In this document: one piece after another, positions 8,814 through 18,499 of the stretch | How positions within the stretch are numbered: position 1 is the first letter of the stretch | Layout: each line of letters opens with the position of its first letter | Assembly: GCF_003217495.1 (NCBI RefSeq) | Contig: NZ_QJSW01000001.1 | Span: 588,037-652,036, forward strand | Reading direction: 5' to 3' | DNA from: Paenibacillus barcinonensis | Lineage (GTDB): Bacteria > Bacillota > Bacilli > Paenibacillales > Paenibacillaceae | DNA length: 64,000 nt | The notes under the pieces: model-generated | Databases searched by the model: none | What the model was told of the DNA's origin: nothing | The model's input: the letters and a program-made list of their open reading frames with translations, nothing else | Translations under genes and position numbers: made by a program

Positions 8814-9848
8814 TTAACCCACCTTATTCACTTTGACGTCACCGATAAAAACACTGACAATAATTCGCACTTTTTTACCAGCTTCCATATAGTGTGGGGT
8901 CTCCTCCTGCGCGCTGCCCATAAAACCGCCACGTTTATGATCGAGAAGCTTCATGTCTCCGATAAATGAATTCGTTGTTAAGGAGACGCCGAGATCCATA
9001 TCCTCCGGAACAAACACCTTCACATCGCCGATAAAATGTGAGATCACAATTTTGGTCTCTCCATATGGAATTTGTGCCTTGGTCAAATCAATCACCGTAT
9101 CGCCAATAAACGAGGAGATGTTCATCGGTTTCAGCGAGAATACTTCCTTCCCCATATGAAAGTCGCCAATAAACGTAGATTTATTAAATGTCTTGGTCCC
9201 GTAATCTTCTTGATAGCCATAGCTGCAGGAGTGGCCGAAGCCTCCATACTTCTGTTCCCCTGAATGCGAATTGTGGTGCTTGTCAAACGAATTCCCGCCA
9301 CCGTTTGCATTCTGTTGCTCCTCACCCGAATGAAACGATTGCTGGTTACCTGAAGCGGACTCCTCACTTGGCTTGCCAAACGTTTTCTCGAACTCTTCAT
9401 CGAATGACGAGGGCATCTCAAGATCCTTTGGAGACAAAGGCTGATAAGGCTGCTCAGGAGGTGCAGGTGGAGTCGTATTTTCTTTTCCATGATGCTTCCG
9501 ATCACGCTGTCCTGGTCCGATCAATACATACAAGCCGCCACCGATCAACAGAATCGGAATCAGATAACGAATGAATTCTCCAATCGAGTATCCGATCAAC
9601 CCCATATTACGCGCCAGGAAAAATCCTCCTAAGGACAGGACAATTACTGGCCCAAAAGCAGCATATCCTCCATTCCGTCGAATCTCCGTTAAACCCTTGA
9701 CTCCCCACCAGATCAGGAATACCGGCCAATATGTTCTGAAAATATATCCTACATCAATGTCATATCCCAATTGCTTGAGCAAAATCATTGCACCAATAGC
9801 GATAAGAGGTATGCCAACCCACCAGCGTTCACGCGTAGATCGTTTCAT
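8814..9848 (-). CDS. liaF: LiaF-like membrane inhibitor of the Lia system
   Basis: 344-aa protein. The N-terminal third has about four TM helices; then a polar linker rich in Gln, Pro and His; then a C-terminal beta-repeat domain (LiaF C-terminal/DUF2154 type). The motif FIGD recurs five times (FIGDFHM, FIGDTVI, FIGDVKVF, FIGDMKL, FIGDVKVN), as expected of a right-handed repeat fold. LiaF keeps LiaS silent in unstressed Bacillus. ATG at 9848 follows GGAG; a GTG lies one codon upstream. No liaI or liaH is visible next to it. Confidence 0.88.
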   Translation of the reverse strand: MKRSTRERWWVGIPLIAIGAMILLKQLGYDIDVGYIFRTYWPVFLIWWGVKGLTEIRRNGGYAAFGPVIVLSLGGFFLARNMGLIGYSIGEFIRYLIPILLIGGGLYVLIGPGQRDRKHHGKENTTPPAPPEQPYQPLSPKDLEMPSSFDEEFEKTFGKPSEESASGNQQSFHSGEEQQNANGGGNSFDKHHNSHSGEQKYGGFGHSCSYGYQEDYGTKTFNKSTFIGDFHMGKEVFSLKPMNISSFIGDTVIDLTKAQIPYGETKIVISHFIGDVKVFVPEDMDLGVSLTTNSFIGDMKLLDHKRGGFMGSAQEETPHYMEAGKKVRIIVSVFIGDVKVNKVG

Positions 9849-9870
9849 CACTCATTTCTCCTTCGTCGTT

Positions 9871-9945
9871 ATTATAAATCCAGTGTACATCAGACGAGGT
9901 GATGTTAACAGCGCCGACAGATGGAAGTTGTCTCAGTCCCGAGAC
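9871..9945 (-). promoter_or_regulatory. liaFSR promoter with candidate LiaR operator
   Basis: Minus strand: a perfect TATAAT (9876-9871) lacks a recognisable -35. An interrupted palindrome GTCTC-N6-GAGAC (9930-9945) lies about 54 bases upstream of the -10. A poor -35 plus an upstream palindrome fits an activator-dependent promoter autoregulated by LiaR. Operator identity is inference. Confidence 0.4.
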
Positions 9946-10023
9946 CGAGGCTTGAGGAACATTATGTAAAATTACTATTAAAATTTATTGAGAGCAATAC
10001 TATACAAAAGAATCCATGGAAAT

Positions 10024-10047
10024 ACCCTGGAGCAGTTGCCCCAGGGT
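10024..10047. terminator. Hairpin downstream of the SASP-like gene
   Basis: ACCCTGG-N10-CCAGGGT, 7-bp stem, about 50 bases after the stop of the minus-strand SASP-like gene. The following bases on the minus strand (ATTTCC) are only weakly T-rich, so this is a weak terminator or a processing hairpin. Confidence 0.4.
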
Positions 10048-10098
10048 GGTATGCATGCTTCATATTCGTTTTGCGTTTCATTTTATCATTGGCACAAC

Positions 10099-10302
10099 TT
10101 ATTTTTTCATTTTGCCGGCACGGCCAGTTTGACCTGTGTTTTCCACACCAAACTCGGCATTATATTTTTCATCAGGTGTTTGGAAATTGTCCTTCACTTT
10201 GTTTTGAGCAGCTTGTTTCACCTTGGATGCTACATTCTCTGCTCCAAACTCTGCATTGTACTTCTCGTTTGGCGTTTGGTACCCTTGGGATTTCTTAGCC
10301 AC
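10099..10302 (-). CDS. Probable gamma-type small acid-soluble spore protein
   Basis: 67-aa hydrophilic protein with two copies of the motif TPxEKYNAEFGxEN (about residues 10-23 and 42-55) separated by a Lys/Gln/Ala-rich spacer. Gamma-type SASPs (SspE) show repeated [YF]xxEFxxET blocks and act as an amino-acid store degraded at germination. The repeat pattern, composition and size fit, but the sequence is divergent. GTG start with AGAGGTGA. Could alternatively be another small spore protein. No forespore promoter was confidently located. Confidence 0.55.
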   Translation of the reverse strand: MAKKSQGYQTPNEKYNAEFGAENVASKVKQAAQNKVKDNFQTPDEKYNAEFGVENTGQTGRAGKMKK

Positions 10303-10413
10303 AACGAATCACCTCTCTCTTCATATTTACACTGCACATGGCAGTGCGGGGTTCGTCCCCAGTCAGTATTATGTGAAGAGCGGCTTGCTGTTATTCAGGC
10401 AACACATTCCATA

Positions 10414-11208
10414 TTAGATGGCCTTATCAAGCCACGAATCCGGGACCGTTTTGTACACATTAATCGCTTTGGACAGCTCTTTGAGCATTTCCTCCGTACA
10501 TTTGCCGGCGCCCTGCTTGATCACTTGAACCTCAACATCCTTCTTGCCCCACTCTTTATACACCTGCTTCGTTGTTGGGAAGTACAGGTCAATTTTGTTT
10601 CCTTTGATCGCCGATCCGGTATCTGCAACAATTCCGTAACCGTAACCGGGAATATACAAAATGGAGCCCATGGGAAACAGCTTCGGATCTGCAGCAATGG
10701 TCGAGACCGTTTCCTTATCCCGGCGCACCTTCACACCGGAATATGTAATGCCGTATTGAGGATGCTTTGGTGTTTTGCCTGTCGATTCAACACCTGCTGT
10801 GTATCCCGTTGCAGTTACTTTTTTCGTGCCCAAAATTTGTTCCGAGCGCGGCGCCAGCACTGGCATGGCCGGATCAAGCACTCGTTTCTCCGTCAGATCA
10901 GGCTTTGGCAGCATAATCGGCTGCGGAGACCACATTAAAGCCATGTATACTAAACTCGTTAACTGGGCCTCGTCCGTATACAACGGTTGAGCCTGGCCTA
11001 ATCTGGCTGTCCGCTCCAATGCTGCACCTCGGGTCAATTCATGACCTTTATCCGTTTGCATGGGCTGTACATGCAGAATGGTGCTTTCCTCTTCAAATAT
11101 ATAGGCCTGCGCCTGACTGAAACTCATTAGAATGCCGGCAAAAACAAAACAGCACATGATGATGAACCTGTTCTCATTTACATTTGAAATATACTTTTTC
11201 ATATTCAT
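10414..11208 (-). CDS. 3D-domain cell-wall protein (YuiC/YocH-like)
   Basis: 264-aa exported protein. An N-terminal hydrophobic segment (about 14-36, ending SQAQA) looks like a signal peptide or anchor. The C-terminal half is a 3D domain: [10 protein letters not shown], then [18 protein letters not shown] and KIDLYF, which supply the conserved acidic residues of the double-psi barrel found in Bacillus resuscitation-type lytic transglycosylases such as YuiC. A role in peptidoglycan remodelling is likely by family. ATG start behind GGGGAGG. Stands alone; the thrS terminator lies upstream. Confidence 0.82.
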   Translation of the reverse strand: MNMKKYISNVNENRFIIMCCFVFAGILMSFSQAQAYIFEEESTILHVQPMQTDKGHELTRGAALERTARLGQAQPLYTDEAQLTSLVYMALMWSPQPIMLPKPDLTEKRVLDPAMPVLAPRSEQILGTKKVTATGYTAGVESTGKTPKHPQYGITYSGVKVRRDKETVSTIAADPKLFPMGSILYIPGYGYGIVADTGSAIKGNKIDLYFPTTKQVYKEWGKKDVEVQVIKQGAGKCTEEMLKELSKAINVYKTVPDSWLDKAI

Positions 11209-11294
11209 GGTATAACCTCCCCCTCACTTGCAAAGGGTTACCAAAAAACATGTATTCTATACCCTGTCCCATCTACAGCACATCATGACACGTC

Positions 11295-11344
11295 AAAAAA
11301 ACCGTCTGATCCACGCTGGGGAACACCCCCGCTTCTCAGACGGC
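11295..11344 (-). terminator. Rho-independent terminator of thrS
   Basis: Minus strand GCCGTCTGA ... TCAGACGGT followed by T7, with an inner GGGG/CCCC stem. It lies about 55 bases after the thrS stop. Confidence 0.8.
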
Positions 11345-11397
11345 TTCTGTTTGATTTTGGAAAACAGCTTTCTATATCACGCTTGCTTCACAAGGCA

Positions 11398-13335
11398 TTA
11401 AACTTGTCTTGAAGCAATTTCCTCTTTCAACTGGGCAACGATCTCGTCTACAAGCTTCATGCCCAGATCACCTTCACCGCGTTTACGAACGGATACCGAA
11501 GCAGCATTTTTCTCGTTCTCGCCCACAACGAACATGTAAGGCATTTTCTCAAGCTGCGCTTCACGGATTTTGTAACCCAGCTTCTCGTTGCGGAGATCCG
11601 CTTCAGCCGAAATGCCTGCACGTTTCAGCTTCGCTTCCACTTCACGCGCATACTCGTCGTAGTTGCCGGATACCGGAATGACTTTGGCCTGTACAGGAGA
11701 CAGCCAGAGCGGGAATGCCCCTGCGAAGTTCTCCAGCAAAAATGCAGTGAAACGCTCCATTGTACTGATTACACCGCGGTGAATAACAACTGGACGATGC
11801 TTCTGTCCATCATCACCGACATATTCAAGTTCAAAGCGCTCAGGCAGCAAGAAATCCAGTTGAACCGTAGACAATGTTTCTTCTTTACCCAATGCTGTTT
11901 TGATCTGAACATCGAGCTTCGGACCATAGAATGCCGCTTCGCCCTCAGCTTCATAGAACGGAAGATCCAGCTCTTCTACAACCTCACGCAGCATACGCTG
12001 GGACATCTCCCACATCTCATCGTTCTGGAAGTACTTCTCGGTATCCTTCGGATCACGGTAAGACAGACGGAAACGGTATTCATGAATACCAAAGTCTTTA
12101 TATACCGTCTGGATCAACTCAATGACACGCGCGAACTCTTCCTTGATTTGATCTGGACGTGCAAAGATATGTGAATCGTTCAATGTCATTGCACGCACAC
12201 GATGCAGACCTGTTAGCGCTCCTGACATTTCATAACGATGCATCATACCAAGCTCGGCAATACGGATCGGCAGATCACGATAGCTGTGCATGTTGGATTT
12301 GTACACCATCATGTGGTGAGGGCAGTTCATCGGACGAAGAACCAGCTCTTCGTTATCCATGATCATTTTCGGGAACATATCCTCCTGATAGTGCTCCCAG
12401 TGACCGGAAGTTTTGTACAGCTCAACATTACCCAGAACCGGAGTATATACGTGCTGGTATCCAAGGCTTTCCTCCAAGTCTACAATGTAACGCTCCAAGG
12501 TACGGCGCAGCTTGGCACCGTTTGGCAACCAGATGGGCAAGCCTTGACCTACGAGCTGGGAGAATGTGAACATTTCAAGCTCTTTACCCAGTTTGCGGTG
12601 ATCACGCTTACGCGCTTCCTCCAGGAAGTGCAGATGCTCGTCAAGCTGTGCTTTTTTCACAAAAGCCGTGCCGTAGACACGTTGCAGCATTTTGTTCTTG
12701 CTGTCTCCACGCCAGTAAGCTCCAGCTACATTCATCAGCTTGAACACTTTAATTTTGCTTGTGGATGGCACGTGTGGTCCACGGCACAAGTCGAAAAATT
12801 CGCCTTGCTCATAGATGGTAATCACGCTGTCCTCCGGCAAAGCGTTGATCAATTCGAGCTTGTACGGGTCCCCAACTTCATTGAAGATGTTGATGGCTTC
12901 CGCACGGCTGACCTCCTTGCGCACGATAGGCAGATTTTCATTCACGATACGTTCCATTTCCTTTTCGATCTTCTGAAGATCTTCCGGGTTCAACGGATGT
13001 TCAAGGTCCATATCATAATAGAAGCCATCTTCGATTACGGGTCCTACGCCCAGATGAACCTCTTTGTTTCCGTACAGACGTTTAACCGCCTGAGCCAGCA
13101 AGTGTGCCGTACTATGACGCATCACTTCAAGACCTTCCGGGGAATCCAGCGTAACGATCTCCACTAGCGCGCCTTCATGGATTGGAGTAGATAAATCCAC
13201 TACTATCCCATCCAGCTTGCCTGCCGCCGCATTTTTACGAAGACCGCTACTGATCGAAGCGGCTACATCCTCAATACTGCTGCCGTCGGCGTACTCACGT
13301 ACCGAACCATCCGGTAATTTAATATTAACTGCCAT
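11398..13335 (-). CDS. thrS: Threonyl-tRNA synthetase
   Basis: Charges tRNA-Thr; 645 aa from the ATG at 13335. Domain order: TGS (about 1-62), editing/SAD domain with [10 protein letters not shown] and the zinc-type HxxxH/C pattern, class II catalytic core with motif 2 [11 protein letters not shown] and motif 3 [11 protein letters not shown], then the anticodon-binding domain. The longer ORF starting at 13377 is not used because AGGAGG sits 10 bases before this ATG, and [11 protein letters not shown] matches known N termini. Expression is controlled by the T-box leader upstream. Confidence 0.96.
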   Translation of the reverse strand: MAVNIKLPDGSVREYADGSSIEDVAASISSGLRKNAAAGKLDGIVVDLSTPIHEGALVEIVTLDSPEGLEVMRHSTAHLLAQAVKRLYGNKEVHLGVGPVIEDGFYYDMDLEHPLNPEDLQKIEKEMERIVNENLPIVRKEVSRAEAINIFNEVGDPYKLELINALPEDSVITIYEQGEFFDLCRGPHVPSTSKIKVFKLMNVAGAYWRGDSKNKMLQRVYGTAFVKKAQLDEHLHFLEEARKRDHRKLGKELEMFTFSQLVGQGLPIWLPNGAKLRRTLERYIVDLEESLGYQHVYTPVLGNVELYKTSGHWEHYQEDMFPKMIMDNEELVLRPMNCPHHMMVYKSNMHSYRDLPIRIAELGMMHRYEMSGALTGLHRVRAMTLNDSHIFARPDQIKEEFARVIELIQTVYKDFGIHEYRFRLSYRDPKDTEKYFQNDEMWEMSQRMLREVVEELDLPFYEAEGEAAFYGPKLDVQIKTALGKEETLSTVQLDFLLPERFELEYVGDDGQKHRPVVIHRGVISTMERFTAFLLENFAGAFPLWLSPVQAKVIPVSGNYDEYAREVEAKLKRAGISAEADLRNEKLGYKIREAQLEKMPYMFVVGENEKNAASVSVRKRGEGDLGMKLVDEIVAQLKEEIASRQV

Positions 13336-13439
13336 TTGTCCCATTCCTCCTGTAAAATAAACATCGTCCACATTCATTATGTTTCATTTCGGACTTAGTC
13401 ATCTAATGCGTCTGCCGATGCCTAGCATAACGACAGGAA

Positions 13440-13760
13440 CGCAAAAAACACCCGTCCCGGTCAAGGGACGAGTGTTATACTCGTGGTTCCACCCTAATTC
13501 AGCTGATCGCTCCTGTAACAGGAATGCAGCCCTCATTGGCATGGTATAACGGGCATGACCCGGCAGATCCTTACTCACAAAACACGCCAATCCACTAGGA
13601 TGGTGGACTAATCCGGTTTTATTTTCAAAATTGCAGCTCCAAAGGGGTAAACCATACGTGATATCCGAAGGAAATTTCAGCCCAGTTTCCTCTCTCTGCA
13701 CCGATCAGGCATGTGGCTCTTGTCTTTGTCATCGCTTTTGCTTATCAAGTTCATTGGGTT
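13440..13760 (-). promoter_or_regulatory. T-box leader of thrS
   Basis: Minus-strand leader containing the T-box core GGGTGGAACCACGAG (about 13481-13495). The terminator hairpin AACACTCGTCCC/GGGACGGGTGTT with T6 follows (13442-13476). Upstream are Stem I landmarks (GATGACAAAGACAAGAG and the AGAGAG distal loop). Uncharged tRNA-Thr would stabilise the antiterminator and permit thrS transcription. I could not assign the specifier codon with confidence. Confidence 0.9.
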
Positions 13761-13786
13761 ATAGCTTTCCGCGATCGAATTACGGA

Positions 13787-14731
13787 TCAACAGTTATTAT
13801 AATTGCCAAGATCGCTTGCGTCAAGACCTGTCAGCAATCCCGAGCGCAGCACTTCACACTCAGGACATTGATGGCATATCTCGACCTTGTCCTCGAAAAT
13901 CTGGCATATCGTGGAGATGATAGGCAGCTCGGGTGTGCTGGTATGCAGCATGACCTTTTCCGGGGATATCGAAATCAGCGTACTCACAATCATATCTTCA
14001 ATATCCATCTCCAGCTCAATACCTGGCATCTCTACAACTACCTGCTCCTCCTTCTTGACAGGCAGCAGGTTTAATCCTGCATCAAGCACCTGAAACTCAT
14101 GTTTGTCTTTATGGATCAGGTGGATCAAGGGAACTTTGGTCTCCTGAAAAAACACAAAATATTTAAGCAGGCCCATGAACTCTTCGTACTGTCGATCCAT
14201 CCAGAACTCATCCAGTGCGTATTCCACTAGCTCCTGAAGCTCCTGCCTGTAGGAACGAATACGAAAATTCATCAAACCTTCTAATGGAAAAAAGTGAACC
14301 TCCTCCAGATCCTGACGCAAACTTTTGGCCAGTGTTTCACGGCGACGCTCGCGAAGACCAGGCTGATCAAGATCACCGTTCAGCAGCAGTGGCATACAGA
14401 TCCGATGAACCTTCTCCACTTCGTGCTCATCCATAACTGAACATGTTTTGGCGATCATATCCTCTACAATACTTCGTTCGTACGTCTCCATAATAAAATC
14501 CGCAATGCCAAGAGATAACAGATCACTGATGCGCGGAAGCCATTCCTGAAAATGCTCGTGATTTTCATTGCCCCTGCACATCCAGACTGCTCTGCCATCT
14601 TTATGTTTGAAGCTGAGACGAAATCCTCTTTTGCTTATATGTAAACCTTTAATTTTTTCCTTGATGCACTGACAAAAGCGATCTGCCTCCACCTGTCCAG
14701 ACACATCGGTCCATACTGCAAACAGTTCCAT
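13787..14731 (-). CDS. ytxC: Putative sporulation protein YtxC
   Basis: 314-aa cytoplasmic protein. Its C-terminal two thirds match what I recall of YtxC: FMDRQYEEF-like segment (FWMDRQYEEFMGLLKYFVFF), then HLIHKDKHEFQVLD. No catalytic motif is visible. YtxC lies directly upstream of thrS in Bacillus as well, which supports the assignment. ATG start after AAGGAGTG. The function in sporulation is not defined. The thrS leader starts only after this stop, so thrS has its own transcript. Confidence 0.82.
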   Translation of the reverse strand: MELFAVWTDVSGQVEADRFCQCIKEKIKGLHISKRGFRLSFKHKDGRAVWMCRGNENHEHFQEWLPRISDLLSLGIADFIMETYERSIVEDMIAKTCSVMDEHEVEKVHRICMPLLLNGDLDQPGLRERRRETLAKSLRQDLEEVHFFPLEGLMNFRIRSYRQELQELVEYALDEFWMDRQYEEFMGLLKYFVFFQETKVPLIHLIHKDKHEFQVLDAGLNLLPVKKEEQVVVEMPGIELEMDIEDMIVSTLISISPEKVMLHTSTPELPIISTICQIFEDKVEICHQCPECEVLRSGLLTGLDASDLGNYNNC

Positions 14732-14889
14732 TCAAATCACTCCTTTCCTTTCTCTTCAAAGTATATGGCAAGGCCTACAGGGATATACGAAGCGGTTTGA
14801 TGGAAAGGGTGTCATGATTTCTCAGCATAAAAGAAGGAATTCGGAGAATAGCCTGAAGTTATCGTTTTATGAACACTTGCATGAATGGT

Positions 14890-14918
14890 TTGGAGTTAAG
14901 ACAAAAATGTGTTATTAT
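14890..14918 (+). promoter_or_regulatory. Promoter of the small membrane gene
   Basis: TTGGAG (14890-14895), 17-base spacer, TATTAT (14913-14918). An imperfect dyad GTTAT-N7-ATAAC overlaps and follows the -10 and could be an operator. Confidence 0.45.
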
Positions 14919-14958
14919 TTTTATAACAGTATGTTTCACGGAAGGAGGGAAGCCAAAA

Positions 14959-15369
14959 ATGAGATTACATCCAAGACTGCTTCAACACGCTCTTATCATC
15001 ATTTTATGCGTTTTTCAAGCGCTGTGCTTCCCTATTCCAATGCAGTCTGAATCTGCCGTTGGTGTATCCGTTGATGTCACTTCAAATAAAGAAGTGCTCG
15101 AAGTACTTGTTCAAATACCCGAGGTACAGTACAAACCTGTCATTCGCAAAAATTCACAAGTTATGTCCAAGCTTGCTCCTGCAACACAGACCAAGCCTGT
15201 ATTTCTTGTCCTCGCACTCTTCCTTTTGTTGCGAATTCCCACAACGGGTCTGTCTTTTAAACCGTGGTATTGTTTGTTCAAGCGCAGATTATTTCTGCTT
15301 CCCATCAAATTTACCAGTATGTATCTATCCCTCACTCCGATGGCACCCAAATACGCCTGCGCTCGATAA
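14959..15369 (+). CDS. Hypothetical small membrane protein, 136 aa
   Basis: Not recognised. ATG at 14959 follows a strong GGAGGGA ribosome site. An N-terminal hydrophobic segment (about residues 10-27, HALIIILCVFQALCF) could be a signal peptide or TM. A polar stretch with conserved-looking VEVLVQIPEVQYKP follows, then a second hydrophobic segment (about 82-95) and a basic, hydrophobic C-terminal tail. A promoter lies upstream and the next plus-strand gene (khtT) begins 330 bases later. It is probably real because ribosome site, promoter and membrane pattern agree, but no family was identified. Confidence 0.5.
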   Translation: MRLHPRLLQHALIIILCVFQALCFPIPMQSESAVGVSVDVTSNKEVLEVLVQIPEVQYKPVIRKNSQVMSKLAPATQTKPVFLVLALFLLLRIPTTGLSFKPWYCLFKRRLFLLPIKFTSMYLSLTPMAPKYACAR

Positions 15370-15698
15370 GAGCCTGTTTGCCGTATTGTAGCGGATGCCT
15401 GCGCATGGAGTCACCTCTTTGAGAAGACGGTGTTCTCGTGCATAACTTACAACCCTTTATGTGAACGTTACATTTGAAACACATCTTGATACAAAGCACA
15501 CAGTGACAACTTTTATTTTGCTATACCTTAATTTGCAAACTATTCCCTTTTTACATCATACATTCGGCTGCGTCAGGAATTACTGGCTCTGTTTCCCCGC
15601 ACCATTTGATGTTCCGCTTGAGCAGCAGATGATCTCAACTCGGGAAGCCAAGCCTTCCTTCTATGGCCAGCCTCAACCACTAAGGAGGCATACTATCC
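15370..15698. other. Intergenic region before khtT
   Basis: 329 bases with no confident promoter, terminator or riboswitch. I looked for a c-di-AMP (ydaO-type) aptamer, which would suit a K+ transporter, and did not see one. The only clear element is the AAGGAGG ribosome site of khtT at its end. Confidence 0.5.
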
Positions 15699-16193
15699 AT
15701 GGATGTACGCGAAACAGATTTGCCGGGAATCGGCAAGAAATTTCAGATTGAAACAAGCAGCGGTGACAAAATCGTTATCATTATCCACGACGATGGACGC
15801 CGGGAGATGTATCATTTTGAATATGAAGATCCAGATCAAAGCATCTCCATGATTACGCTGGATGACAATGAAGCCAGACAGATTGCAGCAATCGTAGGTG
15901 GACTGACCTATAAACCAAAACAACTTGAAAATATTGAAGTAACCTTTGACGACCTTATCATCGAGTGGTACAAAATCGAAGCATCGTTTGGATGCATTGG
16001 CAAATCCATTGGCGAATTGAATGTACGTCAAAACTCTGGCGCAACGGTCATTGCCGTTGTGGAGAAAAATCACAAAAAACACATCAGCCCAGGTCCGGAG
16101 GTTGTGATTAGCGCAGATTCCACGGTTGTTGCCGTTGGCGAACGCAACCAGCAGAAACTTTTCAAGTCCCTCCTCCTGACAGGAAGGGGGTAA
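15699..16193 (+). CDS. khtT: KhtT-like regulatory subunit of a K+/H+ antiporter
   Basis: 164-aa cytoplasmic protein. The N-terminal half is a small regulatory domain. The C-terminal half (about 78-160) is an RCK_C/TrkA-C domain with [21 protein letters not shown] and [18 protein letters not shown], the fold that binds small ligands. In Bacillus KhtT gates KhtU and binds c-di-AMP and nucleotides. It precedes khtU by only 4 bases, and both are on the plus strand. The ATG follows AAGGAGG. No khtS was found. Confidence 0.88.
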   Translation: MDVRETDLPGIGKKFQIETSSGDKIVIIIHDDGRREMYHFEYEDPDQSISMITLDDNEARQIAAIVGGLTYKPKQLENIEVTFDDLIIEWYKIEASFGCIGKSIGELNVRQNSGATVIAVVEKNHKKHISPGPEVVISADSTVVAVGERNQQKLFKSLLLTGRG

Positions 16194-16197
16194 CTCG

Positions 16198-17436
16198 ATG
16201 GATCATTTGATTTTTGAAGTGGGTCTGGCACTCGTACTCATTGCAGCAGCCGGCCTTTTATCCGCAAAATTAAGATTTTCGGTTGTACCCTTTTATATTC
16301 TGATCGGTATGGCCGTGGGGCCACATGCGATGCAAATTTGGCATCTGGACTTCCGTTTCATTGAAAGTCAACCATTTATTGATTTTATGGGCCGTATCGG
16401 TATCCTGTTCCTGCTGTTCTATCTGGGGCTGGAATTCTCAGTAGGCCGTCTAGTCAAGTCGGGCCGCTCCATTGTAGTCGGCGGCTCGATCTATATCGGA
16501 ATTAACTTTACATTGGGATTAGTCTTTGGTTTCGCCTCCGGCTTCCCGGCAGCTGAAGCTCTTGTGATTGCAGGGATTACAACGATCTCATCCAGTGCGA
16601 TTGTCGCCAAGGTGCTGGTAGATCTGAAACGAACTGCGAATCCGGAAACGGAAATGATTTTGGGTATCATTATGTTCGAGGATGTCTTCCTCGCGGTATA
16701 TATTTCCATCCTGTCCGGACTTGTGCTCAGCGATTCTTCTTCCATTGGAGGCGTAATCCTGTCTGCATTGATCGCTCTTGGCTTCATGCTGATTGTTATC
16801 ATTATCGGCCGTAAAGCTACACCGCTCCTGAATAAATTGCTCAAAATCCGTTCCAACGAGCTATTTTCACTTGTTGTGTTCGGTGCATTATTCCTGGTCG
16901 CCGGCTTCTCTGAAACGATCCATGTTGCAGAAGCAATCGGTGCTTTGCTGGTCGGTCTTGTGCTTGCCGAAACCGAGCATGCGAAACGGATTGAACATCT
17001 GATCCTGCCATTCCGTGATTTCTTCGGAGCAATCTTCTTCTTCAGCTTTGGACTCTCTATTGACCCGTTGTCTCTGGGTGGTGAGGCGGTATGGCTGGCA
17101 TTGATTGCCGTTGTGATCACATTGTTCGGTAACTTTCTTGCAGGCATGCTGGCTGGAAGAAGTGCAGGTCTATCCCCCAAAGCATCTGCTAATATCGGAT
17201 TAACTATCGTATCTCGCGGAGAGTTTTCAATCATTATGGCAAACATGGGTAAAGCGGGTGGACTGTTACCTTTACTTCAGCCGTTTGCTGCACTGTATGT
17301 GTTGATTCTGGCTATACTCGGACCACTGTTAACTAAAGAATCCAAACATGTATTTAATTTATTGAATAAAATATTTAAGTTCAAAGATGCACGCAAAAAG
17401 AAAGAGGAACCTAAAGTTCTGCAGAAAGAAGGATAA
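16198..17436 (+). CDS. khtU: KhtU-like CPA2 potassium/proton antiporter
   Basis: 412-aa membrane transporter with about 12-13 TM helices covering nearly the full length. Family traits are FYILIGMAVGPHAM near the start, the FLLFYLGLEFSVGRL segment, the TTISSSAIVAKVL motif and FFFSFGLSIDP. It lacks a C-terminal nucleotide-binding domain; that regulatory role is carried by KhtT encoded just upstream. It exports K+ in exchange for H+ in osmotic or alkaline adjustment. The GGAAGGGGG ribosome site lies inside the end of khtT, so translation is coupled. Confidence 0.92.
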   Translation: MDHLIFEVGLALVLIAAAGLLSAKLRFSVVPFYILIGMAVGPHAMQIWHLDFRFIESQPFIDFMGRIGILFLLFYLGLEFSVGRLVKSGRSIVVGGSIYIGINFTLGLVFGFASGFPAAEALVIAGITTISSSAIVAKVLVDLKRTANPETEMILGIIMFEDVFLAVYISILSGLVLSDSSSIGGVILSALIALGFMLIVIIIGRKATPLLNKLLKIRSNELFSLVVFGALFLVAGFSETIHVAEAIGALLVGLVLAETEHAKRIEHLILPFRDFFGAIFFFSFGLSIDPLSLGGEAVWLALIAVVITLFGNFLAGMLAGRSAGLSPKASANIGLTIVSRGEFSIIMANMGKAGGLLPLLQPFAALYVLILAILGPLLTKESKHVFNLLNKIFKFKDARKKKEEPKVLQKEG

Positions 17437-17557
17437 TTCCTATGTCTGTACAGAGCAAACAGTTAAACGAATCAAGTAACTGAGCGGCTGCACGCCGAAC
17501 TTTCTGTGAACACCCCAGGGAGAAGGGCTCGAAAGCCGCACATAAGGAGGATGACCT

Positions 17558-18463
17558 GTGAAAGCACCTCTGATATCGGCTAACCCGACGCCACGCACTG
17601 CCAAGAAGACCAGCATATCGCCTTCACGCCACTGGTTGAACCTGCTTCTGGTCATTGTGGGCGGGATTCTGGCCTCCGTGGGACTTGAATTGTTTCTGCA
17701 CCCCAATAAAATTATTATTGGCGGCATAACGGGAATCTCTTCCCTTTTCGCGCATTGGACTGAGCTTCGAATCGGATTATTCCTGTTTCTATTCAACGTT
17801 CCGTTTATATTTTTATCGTACAAAATGGTAAAGAAAAAATTTGTATTGGTTACTGTTCTGGGTCTGGTTGTCTTTTCGATCGGTGCCATTGTGCTACATC
17901 CCATGCCGCCGCTCGTCGAGCATCCCCTGGTTGCTGCCATGTTTGGCGGGTTAAGCCTGGGGCTCGGAATCGGGCTGGTTGTTCGGTATGGTGGGACACT
18001 GGATACGCTGGAAATCGGTGATCCGTCCTCCCGACCGCCTGAACGTGTCTTTAGCGGGAAACGGATGCTTATCGAAAAAATAATCATGCTGCTTAACCTG
18101 ATCATCCTGACAGCTGCTGGTGTTGTTTTTGGCTGGGATCAGGCCATGTATTCTGTCATCGCTTATCTGATTGCCTATGAAATGGTGTACCTTGCATTCC
18201 GTGGATTCTCGACGAAACGCAGCGTATGCATTCTAACCACACAAAGCACTCAGGTTGAAAAGGCTGTGCGTAAGCGGCTGCGAAGGCAACCTCGAACGCT
18301 CCCGACTGCAGAGTTCACCCCGCTCGCCGAAGCGGAAAGCTGGTTTGGTCAGATTCCAGGAGCCCTTTATTACGAGGTGCATTTCCTGGAGATGATCTGG
18401 CTGAAAACGATTGTTCGTCACATTGACCCACACGCTGGAATTGTAGCGAATCCAGAGAAATAA
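17558..18463 (+). CDS. YitT-family membrane protein (DUF161/DUF2179)
   Basis: 301 aa. Five or six TM helices span about residues 30-215 (for example LLVIVGGILASVGLELFLHPN and IIIGGITGISSLF), typical of the YitT family. A cytoplasmic C-terminal DUF2179 domain has STKRSVCILTTQ and GALYYEVHFLE. The start is GTG at 17558, seven bases after AAGGAGG; an out-of-frame ATG lies in between. Function of the family is unknown, although transport has been suggested. It follows khtU by 121 bases and ends at the 18500-18578 terminator. Confidence 0.9.
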   Translation: MKAPLISANPTPRTAKKTSISPSRHWLNLLLVIVGGILASVGLELFLHPNKIIIGGITGISSLFAHWTELRIGLFLFLFNVPFIFLSYKMVKKKFVLVTVLGLVVFSIGAIVLHPMPPLVEHPLVAAMFGGLSLGLGIGLVVRYGGTLDTLEIGDPSSRPPERVFSGKRMLIEKIIMLLNLIILTAAGVVFGWDQAMYSVIAYLIAYEMVYLAFRGFSTKRSVCILTTQSTQVEKAVRKRLRRQPRTLPTAEFTPLAEAESWFGQIPGALYYEVHFLEMIWLKTIVRHIDPHAGIVANPEK

Positions 18464-18499
18464 CATTGTACGGAGCAGAAAACACAGGCACTATAACAA

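Noticed and set aside
9988..10938. 316-codon plus-strand ORF
   Set aside because: It runs across the antisense of the SASP-like and 3D-domain genes; Cys/His-rich translation without domain pattern.
12238..13167. 309-codon plus-strand ORF
   Set aside because: It is entirely antisense to thrS, whose protein motifs are unmistakable; no ribosome site or family resemblance.
15370..15698. c-di-AMP riboswitch before khtT
   Set aside because: Searched for because the downstream genes handle K+, but the conserved aptamer motifs were not visible.
15461..15751. 96-codon plus-strand ORF before khtT
   Set aside because: Overlaps the khtT ribosome site and start in another frame; no ribosome site of its own.
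16491..17246. 251-codon minus-strand ORF
   Set aside because: Antisense to khtU; Pro/Ser/Arg-rich shadow translation.
17440..18105. 221-codon minus-strand ORF
   Set aside because: Antisense to the YitT gene; Arg/Ser/Pro-rich shadow frame.
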